Source: Alphaproteobacteria bacterium (GTDB lineage: Bacteria > Pseudomonadota > Alphaproteobacteria > UBA8366 > Aestuariispiraceae). From it: a stretch of DNA of 41,733 nucleotides. The stretch's first letter is position 1, and each line of letters starts with the position of its first letter. This document shows, piece after piece, positions 25,499-32,254 of this stretch. Under the pieces are notes generated by a model that saw only the letters and a program-made list of their open reading frames with translations, had not been told where the DNA came from and made no database searches. The stretch is taken from the NCBI GenBank assembly GCA_024743195.1, contig JANSXE010000019.1:1-41733 (forward strand), read 5' to 3'. Made by a program: the position numbers and the translations under genes.

Positions 25499-27168
25499 CG
25501 CGGCGGCTCCGCGGCGGAGCGTCCGCGCGCATCGCCTCCGGGAGCGAGGGCGGGGCCTGCGGCCTCCAGCACGCCGCCGATCAGATCGGACAGCGCTTGC
25601 GGGGCGGCCGTCTGCGTCGCGTCCGCTTCGGCGCCCGCCTGTGCGCCCAAGTCTTCGCCTACCGCGCCGGCCGTGATCTGGGACGCCTCCGCAGGGTCGC
25701 GCAACAAATGCTCCGGCACGTCGAGCTGTTTGGCGAACCACCGTGCGGTCGCCGGGGCGTCGACGACGCCGAGCGCCTCGGGACCGAGCATCTGGACCAT
25801 CTCAAGCCACTGAACGGCGTTCCGCGTTTCGGCCTTCTTGCGGTGACGGGCGATGGGGGAGACGATGTTCAAGGCGATCTCGCGGCCGTCGATGCGCAGT
25901 TCGGGGATCTCGCCGCGCCGCTTCAGGATGGCGATCGCACGTCGGGCGAGCGGAACCATCAGTTCGCTCTGCAGCCGGCCGAAGGTGGCGCCCAGCACCC
26001 GGCCCATCTCGGCCGAGCGTTCGAGCACCTCCGTCGCGGTCATTTTCGGATCGGTCGGCGGCCCCAGGCGATCCGCCAACAACCCGTGCCGAATCCGCTT
26101 GCGCACATCCTCCAGCACGACCTGCGAGACGTCGAAGTTCCCGGGTGTCTGGAGCGGCGTAAGGCCGGCGGAGCCGACGGCCTTGGGGATGATGGCGCCG
26201 GGCGCCAGTTTGATGGTCGCCGGGTTCACCACGCCGTCGTCGTCCGCCTGCCAGATGCCGGTCACGGCGATGGTCGCGTTCTTCAGGATCAGCTCCACCA
26301 CCTTGTTGGCGGTCTTGATGTCCGGAAGCGTCTTCATCACCGGAGAGCGGCCGTAGATTTCGCCCGGCGCCTTCATCCAGCGGAAATTGATGAAGGGGGA
26401 GGCCTCAAAGCGCCCTTCGGCCAGCGGCCACCCGTCGAGTTCGAGCGCGGCCGCGCCGTCCCCGCCATGCAGGATCGCGCTGTAGCGATACCCGCGCGGC
26501 GCGTCCGGCAGGACGGCTTCGAGCACGGCGAAGCGTCGTTCGCCGTCCTCGCCCTCGCCGACCTGCGCCGCGTCGGGCAGCGGCGCGTCCGGGAATCGGG
26601 CCTTGAGCTGAAGCTCGCTCAGCTCCGCCCGCCGGAAGGTGAGGTCGAGCGCCCCGCCGGCGCCTTCCTCGAACATCGTCTGGCCGACGGGAACGGCGGT
26701 GAAGCGAAACGCGCTGCGTTCCCCGAGGTCCGCTTCCTCGAACAGCAGGCTCGCGGTCCCGACCGTGACCAGGTCGAGATAGCATTGGTGGATTTCGACC
26801 GCGATGTTGGAGGCCTCGAAGTGGGCTTGCAGAACCGCTGAAATCTCCTCCAGCGGTTCGGCCAGGCGGCGCGCCTGGTCGGGGTCGAGCTCCGCGCCAG
26901 GGGTCAGATCGAACCAGCGCGCCCAGGGAGGCGTCAATTCCGCCACGAGGCTGGCGGCGAGTTGCTCCACCGCGTCGGGCGCCGTGCTGTCGAACAGACG
27001 GTCGGTGCGCTTGGCGCCCGGCGTCTGTGGGGAGAGCGCGCCGTCTCGTTGCGGCAGGGCGTAGGCGAAACACTCTCGCCAATGCTCCTCCCAGCCGCTG
27101 CGACGGCTCTTCGCGCGCTCGTAGCGCCGGATCAGACTGTCCGGGGCGATCGGTTGCATGACGCTCAT
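25495..27168 (-). CDS. Phage head-tail connector (portal) protein, T7 gp8-type
   Basis: A 557-residue protein that matches the podovirus head-to-tail connecting family. The N-terminus contains RYERAKSRRSGWEEHWRECF and YALPQRDG, followed by RLFDSTAPDAVEQLAASLV and LTPPWARWFDL; the middle has GRSPVMKTLPDIKTANKV and the late region MTATEVLERSAEMGRVLG. In virions it forms the dodecameric ring through which DNA enters and leaves. The length is full and no frameshift is seen. It overlaps the MGGIF gene and the Bbp19-like gene by four bases each. Confidence 0.93.
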   Translation of the reverse strand: MSVMQPIAPDSLIRRYERAKSRRSGWEEHWRECFAYALPQRDGALSPQTPGAKRTDRLFDSTAPDAVEQLAASLVAELTPPWARWFDLTPGAELDPDQARRLAEPLEEISAVLQAHFEASNIAVEIHQCYLDLVTVGTASLLFEEADLGERSAFRFTAVPVGQTMFEEGAGGALDLTFRRAELSELQLKARFPDAPLPDAAQVGEGEDGERRFAVLEAVLPDAPRGYRYSAILHGGDGAAALELDGWPLAEGRFEASPFINFRWMKAPGEIYGRSPVMKTLPDIKTANKVVELILKNATIAVTGIWQADDDGVVNPATIKLAPGAIIPKAVGSAGLTPLQTPGNFDVSQVVLEDVRKRIRHGLLADRLGPPTDPKMTATEVLERSAEMGRVLGATFGRLQSELMVPLARRAIAILKRRGEIPELRIDGREIALNIVSPIARHRKKAETRNAVQWLEMVQMLGPEALGVVDAPATARWFAKQLDVPEHLLRDPAEASQITAGAVGEDLGAQAGAEADATQTAAPQALSDLIGGVLEAAGPALAPGGDARGRSAAEPPR

Positions 27169-27398
27169 TGGCCAAGCTTGGTCTTGCCCGAATCCTCCGA
27201 GGAGGCGGGGGCGAGGGCCCCGGTCGGGCTGGTTGCGATGGCGCCGTCGCGCCCGCGGCGGCGCTGTGAGATGGCCTTGAGGCGGGCTTCCCGCTCTTTC
27301 TCCGCCGGGTCCTCCGTGGGCGCGGGGGCGGCCGCCGCCGCGGGCGACGGCGTGGGAGAAGGGGCAGGCGGGGCCGGGGAACTGAAAATACCACCCAT
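27165..27398 (-). CDS. Small MGGIF phage virion-type protein (77 aa)
   Basis: Begins MGGIFSSPAPPAP, then Pro/Ala-rich sequence, a charged helix EDPAEKEREARLKAIS and the ending RRRGRDGAIATSPTG with GKTKLGQ. Small proteins with this N-terminus and a Gly/Ser-rich end sit directly before the portal gene in many podovirus-type prophages, the position of T7 gene 7.3. Strong ribosome site AAGGAGA. Its N-terminus is shared with the 619-residue effector-like protein at 12222, which begins MGGTFDSP. The exact role is not known to me. Confidence 0.8.
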   Translation of the reverse strand: MGGIFSSPAPPAPSPTPSPAAAAAPAPTEDPAEKEREARLKAISQRRRGRDGAIATSPTGALAPASSEDSGKTKLGQ

Positions 27399-27503
27399 GT
27401 TTGGTCTCCTTCTAAGGGTGAGAGCGAAGTTGTGGTCCTTTATATTCGTTAAATGTTCCTAATTCATCGGACATACGACATATGCGCGAGGAACTTCTAA
27501 AAG

Positions 27504-27911
27504 TCAACCTTTTAACCGTAAAAAAGAGGATAGCTTACGGAATAGATCGTATGGAGTTAGAACATAAAGAGATGTAAGGCCGAGCAGGCGGATGGTCAGT
27601 TCAACGCAGGTGAAGGGCAGCATTCGGCGTTTTCGCCGCGGCGCGCGATCGGGCCGGCGCACCGCCAACACGCGGTCCCCGCGCGCGACCAGGCGATGCA
27701 GCAGCGTCGCCAGACCGTCCGCGTCGAGCGGGGCGAGCGCCACACGGTTCGCCAGCGAGTCGATGAACAACCAGCCGCAGGGCTGAGGCAGGATCACGGC
27801 GCAATGGCGGAAGCCGCGCGGCAGCAGGCGCATCCATCGAATCGCGGTTCGGTCGCTGAAGACGACGAGCGCCAGATTTGGGTCAGGGGGCGGTGACGAA
27901 GGCAGGTTCAC
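27504..27911 (-). CDS. Phage-associated protein, possible permuted NlpC/P60-like enzyme (135 aa)
   Basis: The start is taken as GTG 27911 because GGGAG lies eight bases before it; longer in-frame starts would overlap the upstream gene further. The sequence has a histidine in PRGFRHCAVI (H36), then beta strands GWLFIDS, and a late cysteine in LPFTCVELTIRLLGL (C102) followed by LTPYDLFRKL. His before Cys is the order of circularly permuted NlpC/P60 (YiiX/LRAT-like) enzymes, where the nucleophile sits in C-[SV]-E-[LT]. This is a motif-level suggestion only. It could be a cell wall or lipid-acting phage enzyme, or a virion protein of other function. Confidence 0.65.
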   Translation of the reverse strand: MNLPSSPPPDPNLALVVFSDRTAIRWMRLLPRGFRHCAVILPQPCGWLFIDSLANRVALAPLDADGLATLLHRLVARGDRVLAVRRPDRAPRRKRRMLPFTCVELTIRLLGLTSLYVLTPYDLFRKLSSFLRLKG

Positions 27912-28293
27912 GGAACGAACTCCCATCATCGGCGACGATGCCTTTTCGGATGAGCGGCGGCTCAAGCGCCTGAAGACCCGCCCGCCATTGGCCGAGCGCC
28001 TCGCGCTCTTCCGGCACGCGTGGATCGGGCGGCGCGGCGCGCCGGGCGTAGTGGAGCATCACGCCGAGTTGCCGGCGCGACAGCTTGCGGGCGCGCAGCA
28101 GGCGCGCGGCGACGCCCATGATGTCGCGCGGATCGCACGGCCGGGGCGCCAGGCTTCGCTCGGCCCGGAATCTGGCCCCGGCGGCGGCGGAATCGCTTGC
28201 CTCGACGGCCCAGCACCAGGCCGTTTCGACGTCTGTAAACGCCTCGCCGCTCACGCACGCGGTGGGCGGCGGGGAATAGCGCGGACGCGGCAT
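27883..28293 (-). CDS. Conserved phage-associated hypothetical protein (136 aa)
   Basis: Contains ETAWCWAVEASDSAAAGARF, LAPRPCDPRDIMGVAARLL, LSRRQLGVMLHYARR and LEPPLIRKGIV. This set of blocks I associate with a conserved alphaproteobacterial family of unknown function often seen near phage or prophage genes. ATG 28293 has AAGGATCGAGGA upstream. It is the first gene of the minus-strand phage module, 60 bases downstream of the candidate promoter, and its 3' end overlaps the next gene's GTG start by 29 bases. Confidence 0.7.
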   Translation of the reverse strand: MPRPRYSPPPTACVSGEAFTDVETAWCWAVEASDSAAAGARFRAERSLAPRPCDPRDIMGVAARLLRARKLSRRQLGVMLHYARRAAPPDPRVPEEREALGQWRAGLQALEPPLIRKGIVADDGSSFREPAFVTAP

Positions 28294-28353
28294 TCCTCGA
28301 TCCTTGCTGTCTTAGACGGGGAGTGTCGTGCACGGTGAGCGAGCGATTGATGC

Positions 28354-28382
28354 GATATACTCTTATGACTAAGAATGGTCAA
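28354..28382 (-). promoter_or_regulatory. Sigma70-like promoter of the phage module
   Basis: On the minus strand TTGACC (28382-28377), a 17-base spacer and TATATC (28359-28354), about 60 bases before the first phage gene. It lies inside an AT-rich block (28345-28440) that contrasts with the GC-rich surroundings. Confidence 0.65.
28366..28381. promoter_or_regulatory. Inverted repeat overlapping the phage promoter, candidate operator
   Basis: TGACTAAGAATGGTCA has TGAC/GTCA arms around an eight-base centre and covers the -35 box and spacer of the minus-strand promoter. The divergent S24 regulator is an obvious candidate binder. The arms are short, so the assignment is tentative. Confidence 0.35.
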
Positions 28383-28393
28383 TCAAAAAACGC

Positions 28394-28422
28394 TTGATAG
28401 CGTATAAATAAGAACATAATAG
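28394..28422 (+). promoter_or_regulatory. Candidate promoter of the S24 regulator
   Basis: TTGATA (28394-28399), a 17-base spacer and TAATAG (28417-28422), reading toward the S24 gene, back to back with the phage-module promoter. This leaves an untranslated leader of about 170 bases in which I see no other feature. Confidence 0.45.
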
Positions 28423-28600
28423 GCTTATAAAGCGCATTCCTCCCGCACTTCGTTTCGAACGACCCGGGAAGGAGCGCCTAATCGCTTGAGCGTCATGGAT
28501 TAGGGGATAAGGTGGAAGGGTTGGAGGGCGCGCCTCCACATGCTTTGTTCGCGAATTCTAGGCGATCAGGCTCGTCGGCCCGGTGCGGATAGGGTTTGAG

Positions 28601-29227
28601 ATGAAACACGAGGATATCTGGCGGGGCATCGACCGGCTTGCGGAATCGCGCGGGATGTCGGTCTCCGGCATGGCGCGCAAGGCCGGCCTCGACCCGACGA
28701 CCTTCAATCGCAGCAAGCGCGTCGCCGCCGACGGCAAGCGCCGCTGGCCGACGACGGAGAGCCTCGCCAAGATCCTGCGCGCGGCGGACGCGACCTTGGG
28801 GGATTTCGTCGCCCTGATGCATGACGGCGGTCACGCGGTCGCCTATACGATCCCCGCGGTGGACGCCGGCGAGGCCGCCGATCCGGACATGTTCGACGAG
28901 GACGGCTTTCCTATGGGGATCAATTGGGGAAAGGTCGAGTTCCCGGCGTCGAACGACCCGGACGTCTTTGGCCTGTTCGTCGAAGGGGAGAGCTGCGAGC
29001 CGGTCTATCGCGACGGCGATCTCCTGATCGTCTCGCCGCACGCCAGCGTTCGCCGAGGCGACCGCGTGCTGGCCAAGCGGCGGACGGGCGGGGTCGTGAT
29101 CCGCCAGCTTGTGCGGCAGACGGCGCACCGCATAGAATTCGCGACCGTCGCCGGCGACTTCGAGGATGAGACGGTCATGGCCCAGGACGTCCTCTGGATG
29201 TCCCGCATTGTCTGGGCGCAGCAGTAG
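28601..29227 (+). CDS. Helix-turn-helix S24 (LexA/CI-like) regulator
   Basis: Residues 1-75 form an HTH: LAESRGMSVSGMARKAGLDP and TFNRSKR. Residues 110-208 are an S24/LexA-type C-terminal domain. The serine nucleophile is S131 in FVEGESCEPVYRDGDLLIVS. At the position of the LexA catalytic lysine (VTVKRL in LexA) this protein has R168 in VVIRQLV; K159 in RVLAKRR lies nine residues earlier. Self-cleavage may therefore be altered or lost. The start ATG 28601 precedes the conserved MKHEDIWRGIDRL. Divergent from the phage module across a region with back-to-back promoters. It may be a phage repressor remnant or a host regulator of the class common in Alphaproteobacteria. Confidence 0.9.
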   Translation: MKHEDIWRGIDRLAESRGMSVSGMARKAGLDPTTFNRSKRVAADGKRRWPTTESLAKILRAADATLGDFVALMHDGGHAVAYTIPAVDAGEAADPDMFDEDGFPMGINWGKVEFPASNDPDVFGLFVEGESCEPVYRDGDLLIVSPHASVRRGDRVLAKRRTGGVVIRQLVRQTAHRIEFATVAGDFEDETVMAQDVLWMSRIVWAQQ

Positions 29228-29278
29228 ACGGCGAACAAGACCCACGGTCCGCGCATTTCCAACGGGAGCTTAAGCGGC

Positions 29279-30121
29279 ATGAGCAGCGGCTACACCTATG
29301 TCGACGGCGAATGGCGGGATTTGAACGAGCCGCTGTTCTCCTCCAACTGCCACGGGGCGTGGCTCTCCTCCTTCATCTTCGACGGCGCGCGCGCCTTCGA
29401 GGGCGTGGCGCCGGACCTCGATCGGCACTGCGAGCGCGCGGTGCGCTCGGCCCGGATCATGGGCCTCGGCGAGCCGCCGTCGGCCAAGCGCATGGAGGAA
29501 ATCGCCCGCGAGGGGATGGCGAAGTTCGACCGGAACGCCGAGCTCTACATCCGTCCGATGGTCTGGACCGACGGCGGCTTCGTGGCGCCGGATCCGGAGA
29601 CCGTGCGTTTCGCGCTCAGCGTCTACGAACTGCCGATGCCGGGCGACAAGGGCTTCAAGGCCTGCCTGTCCTCGCGCCGGCGTCCGGCGCCGGACATGGC
29701 GCCGACGGAGGCCAAGGCCTCCTGCCTCTATCCCAATTCCGGCATGGCGCTGGCCGAGGCGCGGGCCAAAGGCTTCGACAACGCCGTCGTGCTCGACCCG
29801 ATGAACAATGTGGCCGAGTTCGCGACCGCCAACCTGATGCTGGCGAAGGACGGCGTGGTCTACACGCCGCAGCCGAACGGCTGCTTCCTCGACGGCATCA
29901 CGCGCCAGCGCGTGATCCGCCTCCTGCGCGACAAGGGCCAGGAAGTGGTCGAGACCCGCGTCACGGTGCAGCACCTTGAAGAGGCCGACGAGATCTTCAA
30001 CACCGGCAATTACGGGAAGGTCATGCCGGTGATCCAATACGAGGACCGCGAACTGCAGCCCGGCCCGGCCTACCGGATGGCCCGCGAGCTCTATTGGGAG
30101 TATTCGCACAAGCACGGCTGA
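29279..30121 (+). CDS. ilvE: Branched-chain amino acid aminotransferase (class IV PLP)
   Basis: Transfers amino groups between branched-chain amino acids and 2-oxoglutarate. The 280 residues fit the short alphaproteobacterial form: SSNCHGAWLSSFIFDGARAF, YIRPMVWTDGG, the PLP lysine K146 in PTEAKASCLYPNSG, DNAVVLDPMNNVAEF and GCFLDGITRQRVI. Some family members act on D-amino acids or aminodeoxychorismate, so the substrate is not fully certain. It follows the S24 gene by 51 bases on the same strand and faces a convergent membrane protein across a hairpin. Confidence 0.9.
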   Translation: MSSGYTYVDGEWRDLNEPLFSSNCHGAWLSSFIFDGARAFEGVAPDLDRHCERAVRSARIMGLGEPPSAKRMEEIAREGMAKFDRNAELYIRPMVWTDGGFVAPDPETVRFALSVYELPMPGDKGFKACLSSRRRPAPDMAPTEAKASCLYPNSGMALAEARAKGFDNAVVLDPMNNVAEFATANLMLAKDGVVYTPQPNGCFLDGITRQRVIRLLRDKGQEVVETRVTVQHLEEADEIFNTGNYGKVMPVIQYEDRELQPGPAYRMARELYWEYSHKHG

Positions 30122-30156
30122 GGGCGCGAAGCCGTCTCGACGGCGCGCCGGCGGCC

Positions 30157-30188
30157 GCCGCCTGCGCAGGGGAGATCGCGCAGGCGGC
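30157..30188. terminator. Perfect 11-bp hairpin between convergent genes
   Basis: GCCGCCTGCGC (30157-30167) pairs exactly with GCGCAGGCGGC (30178-30188) around a ten-base loop, between the ilvE stop and the stop of the small membrane protein gene. No T-run. Probably a bidirectional terminator. Confidence 0.6.
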
Positions 30189-30191
30189 CCC

Positions 30192-30470
30192 TCAGTCCCG
30201 CCGCTTGCGCCCCGACAGGGCGTTCACCAGCGTGATGATCAGCCAGAGCGGCACCACGATCACCGCGCCGATGACGATATAGCCGGCGCCCCACGCCACC
30301 AGCTCCTCCGCCTTGCGGAAGATCGCCAGGATGGTCTCGCCGAAATTGGCGAAGATGTCCTCGGGCGTGATGTCGAGCCAGGAGAGCGTCAATCCGACGA
30401 GCAGGCTGATCGCGGCCAGCTTGAGCACGGTCTTGAGCACGGTCGCGGGGTCCGGGGCTTTCAGGGTCAT
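30192..30470 (-). CDS. Small membrane protein, DUF6460-type (92 aa)
   Basis: Two hydrophobic helices (LKLAAISLLVGLTLSWLDI and VAWGAGYIVIGAVIVVPLWL) separated by a short amphipathic stretch EDIFANFGETILAIFRKAEE, with a basic end GRKRRD. This matches the small DUF6460 family common in Alphaproteobacteria, function unknown. It starts 33 bases after the lysK stop on the same strand and is probably co-transcribed with it. Confidence 0.82.
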   Translation of the reverse strand: MTLKAPDPATVLKTVLKLAAISLLVGLTLSWLDITPEDIFANFGETILAIFRKAEELVAWGAGYIVIGAVIVVPLWLIITLVNALSGRKRRD

Positions 30471-30503
30471 GGGCGGACCTCCTTGGCCGAGGGCGTCGGC
30501 CGC

Positions 30504-32090
30504 TCAGGCCGCGCCCAGATCCTCGCCGGCGAGCGCGTGGTCGATCAGCGCCAGCGTCTCGTCCAGCCCGTAGAGCGCGATGAAGCTGCCCATGCGCGGC
30601 CCCTGGTCCTGGCCCAGAAGGATCTGGTAGAGCGCCTTGAACCAGTCGCGCAAGGGGTCGTAGCCGGCGCGCTTGCCGACCTCGTAGATTTCGGTCTGGA
30701 TCGCCTCCGCGTCGGCGTCCGCCGGCAGGTCCGCGAGCGCCGCGCGCAGGTCCGCCAGCGCCGACCGATCCCGCGCGTCCGGGCTCCTATAGGCCTTATG
30801 CGGCTTCACGAAGTCCTGGTAGTAGCGGATCGCGTGGCCGAGCAGCCGGTCCAGAGTGGGGTCGTGCTGCGGATTGGCCTCCGGCGCATAGCGCGTGATG
30901 AAGCCCCAGAGGACGGCCTTGTCCTCGGTGTTGCAGACGGCGGCCAGGTTCAACAGGATCGAGAAGCCGAGCTTCGGCTTCTCCGCCGGGGGCAGGCCCT
31001 GGTGGATGTGCCAGACCGGGTTCTCGATCTGCTTCTCGGCCGGCTCCTCGTCGATCTTCGACAGGAAGGTCAGATAGTCGTCGACGGTCTTCGGGATGAC
31101 GTCGAAATAGAGCCGCTTCGCCGTCTTCGGCTTCTGGTACATGAAGAGCGCGAGGCTCTCGTTCGGGCCGTAGGAGAGCCACTCGTCCATCGAGAGGCCG
31201 TTGCCCTTGGACTTGGAGATCTTCTCGCCCTTCTCGTCCAGGAACAGCTCGTAGGTCAGCGTCTCCGGCGGCGGACCGCCCAGCGCCTTGCAGATGCGCG
31301 TGGAGAGCTTCACGGAATCGATCAGATCCTTGCCCGACATCTCGTAGTCGACGCCGAGCGCATACCAGCGCATGCCCCAGTCCGGCTTCCATTGCAGCTT
31401 GCAGCGCCCGCCGGTGACCGGCGTCTCGACCTCCTGGCCGTCCTCGCGGCGATAGACGATCGTCCCCCTCTTGGCGTCGGTCGCGATCACCGGGGCCTGA
31501 TAGACCGCGTCCGTCTCCGGATCGACCGGCAGGAAGGGGGAGTAGGTGGCGCGCCGCTCGTCCCTGAGGCTCGGCAGCATGATCTTCTGGACCGCCTCGT
31601 ACTCCTCCAGGACGCGGATCAACGCCTCGTCGAAGCGGCCGGAGAAATAGTAGTCGGTCGAGCTCGCGAACTCGTACTCGAAGCCGAACTGGTCGAGGAA
31701 GGCGCGCAGGCGCGCGTTGTTGTGGTGGCCGAAGCTCTCATGCGTGCCGAACGGGTCGGGGACCTTGGTCAGCCGCTTGTTGAGCGCCGCCTGCAACAGC
31801 GCCTTGTTGGGAACGTTGTCCGGGACCTTGCGCAGCCCGTCCATATCGTCGGAGAAGGCGAGCAGCTTGGTCGGAATGTCGCTCATCGCCTCGAAGGCGC
31901 GGCGCACCATGGTGGTGCGCAGCACCTCTCCGAAGGTGCCGATATGCGGCAGGCCCGACGGGCCGTAGCCGGTCTCGAACAGGACGTAGCCCTTCTCCGG
32001 CGGCGCCGTCTCGCAGCGTTTGAGGAGCTTGCGCGCCTCCTCGAACGGCCACGCCTTCGCCTCGAGCGCCATGTCGCGGAGCGTACTCAT
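30504..32090 (-). CDS. lysK: Lysyl-tRNA synthetase, class I
   Basis: Charges tRNA-Lys. It belongs to the class I enzyme, found in Archaea, Alphaproteobacteria and spirochetes rather than in most bacteria. The HIGH-type motif is in [14 protein letters not shown] and the KMSKS-type motif in [14 protein letters not shown]. At 528 residues it has the normal length. The start ATG 32090 gives [20 protein letters not shown], the usual N-terminus. Divergent from the helicase gene across about 165 bases. Confidence 0.97.
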   Translation of the reverse strand: MSTLRDMALEAKAWPFEEARKLLKRCETAPPEKGYVLFETGYGPSGLPHIGTFGEVLRTTMVRRAFEAMSDIPTKLLAFSDDMDGLRKVPDNVPNKALLQAALNKRLTKVPDPFGTHESFGHHNNARLRAFLDQFGFEYEFASSTDYYFSGRFDEALIRVLEEYEAVQKIMLPSLRDERRATYSPFLPVDPETDAVYQAPVIATDAKRGTIVYRREDGQEVETPVTGGRCKLQWKPDWGMRWYALGVDYEMSGKDLIDSVKLSTRICKALGGPPPETLTYELFLDEKGEKISKSKGNGLSMDEWLSYGPNESLALFMYQKPKTAKRLYFDVIPKTVDDYLTFLSKIDEEPAEKQIENPVWHIHQGLPPAEKPKLGFSILLNLAAVCNTEDKAVLWGFITRYAPEANPQHDPTLDRLLGHAIRYYQDFVKPHKAYRSPDARDRSALADLRAALADLPADADAEAIQTEIYEVGKRAGYDPLRDWFKALYQILLGQDQGPRMGSFIALYGLDETLALIDHALAGEDLGAA

Positions 32091-32254
32091 CGTCTTGAAC
32101 TTTCCAGCCAGCGGTTACCGGGGCGCCAAACCCTCGGAAAAGCGGGCCGGACAGTAGGCGCGGGGGCGCCGTCCGTCAACTGGGCGGGCGAGTCTGTCGG
32201 GCCGGGCGGGCCGGCTTGAAGCCCGGGCCGGAATCGCGGCCCAATGCGCGCCTA

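Noticed and set aside
28423-28600. AT-rich leader before the S24 gene examined for a tRNA or attachment site
   Set aside because: No cloverleaf, CCA end or direct repeat matching the other end of the phage module could be found by eye.
30483-32219. Long open frame antisense to lysK
   Set aside because: Shadow of a highly conserved synthetase; no domain or ribosome site.
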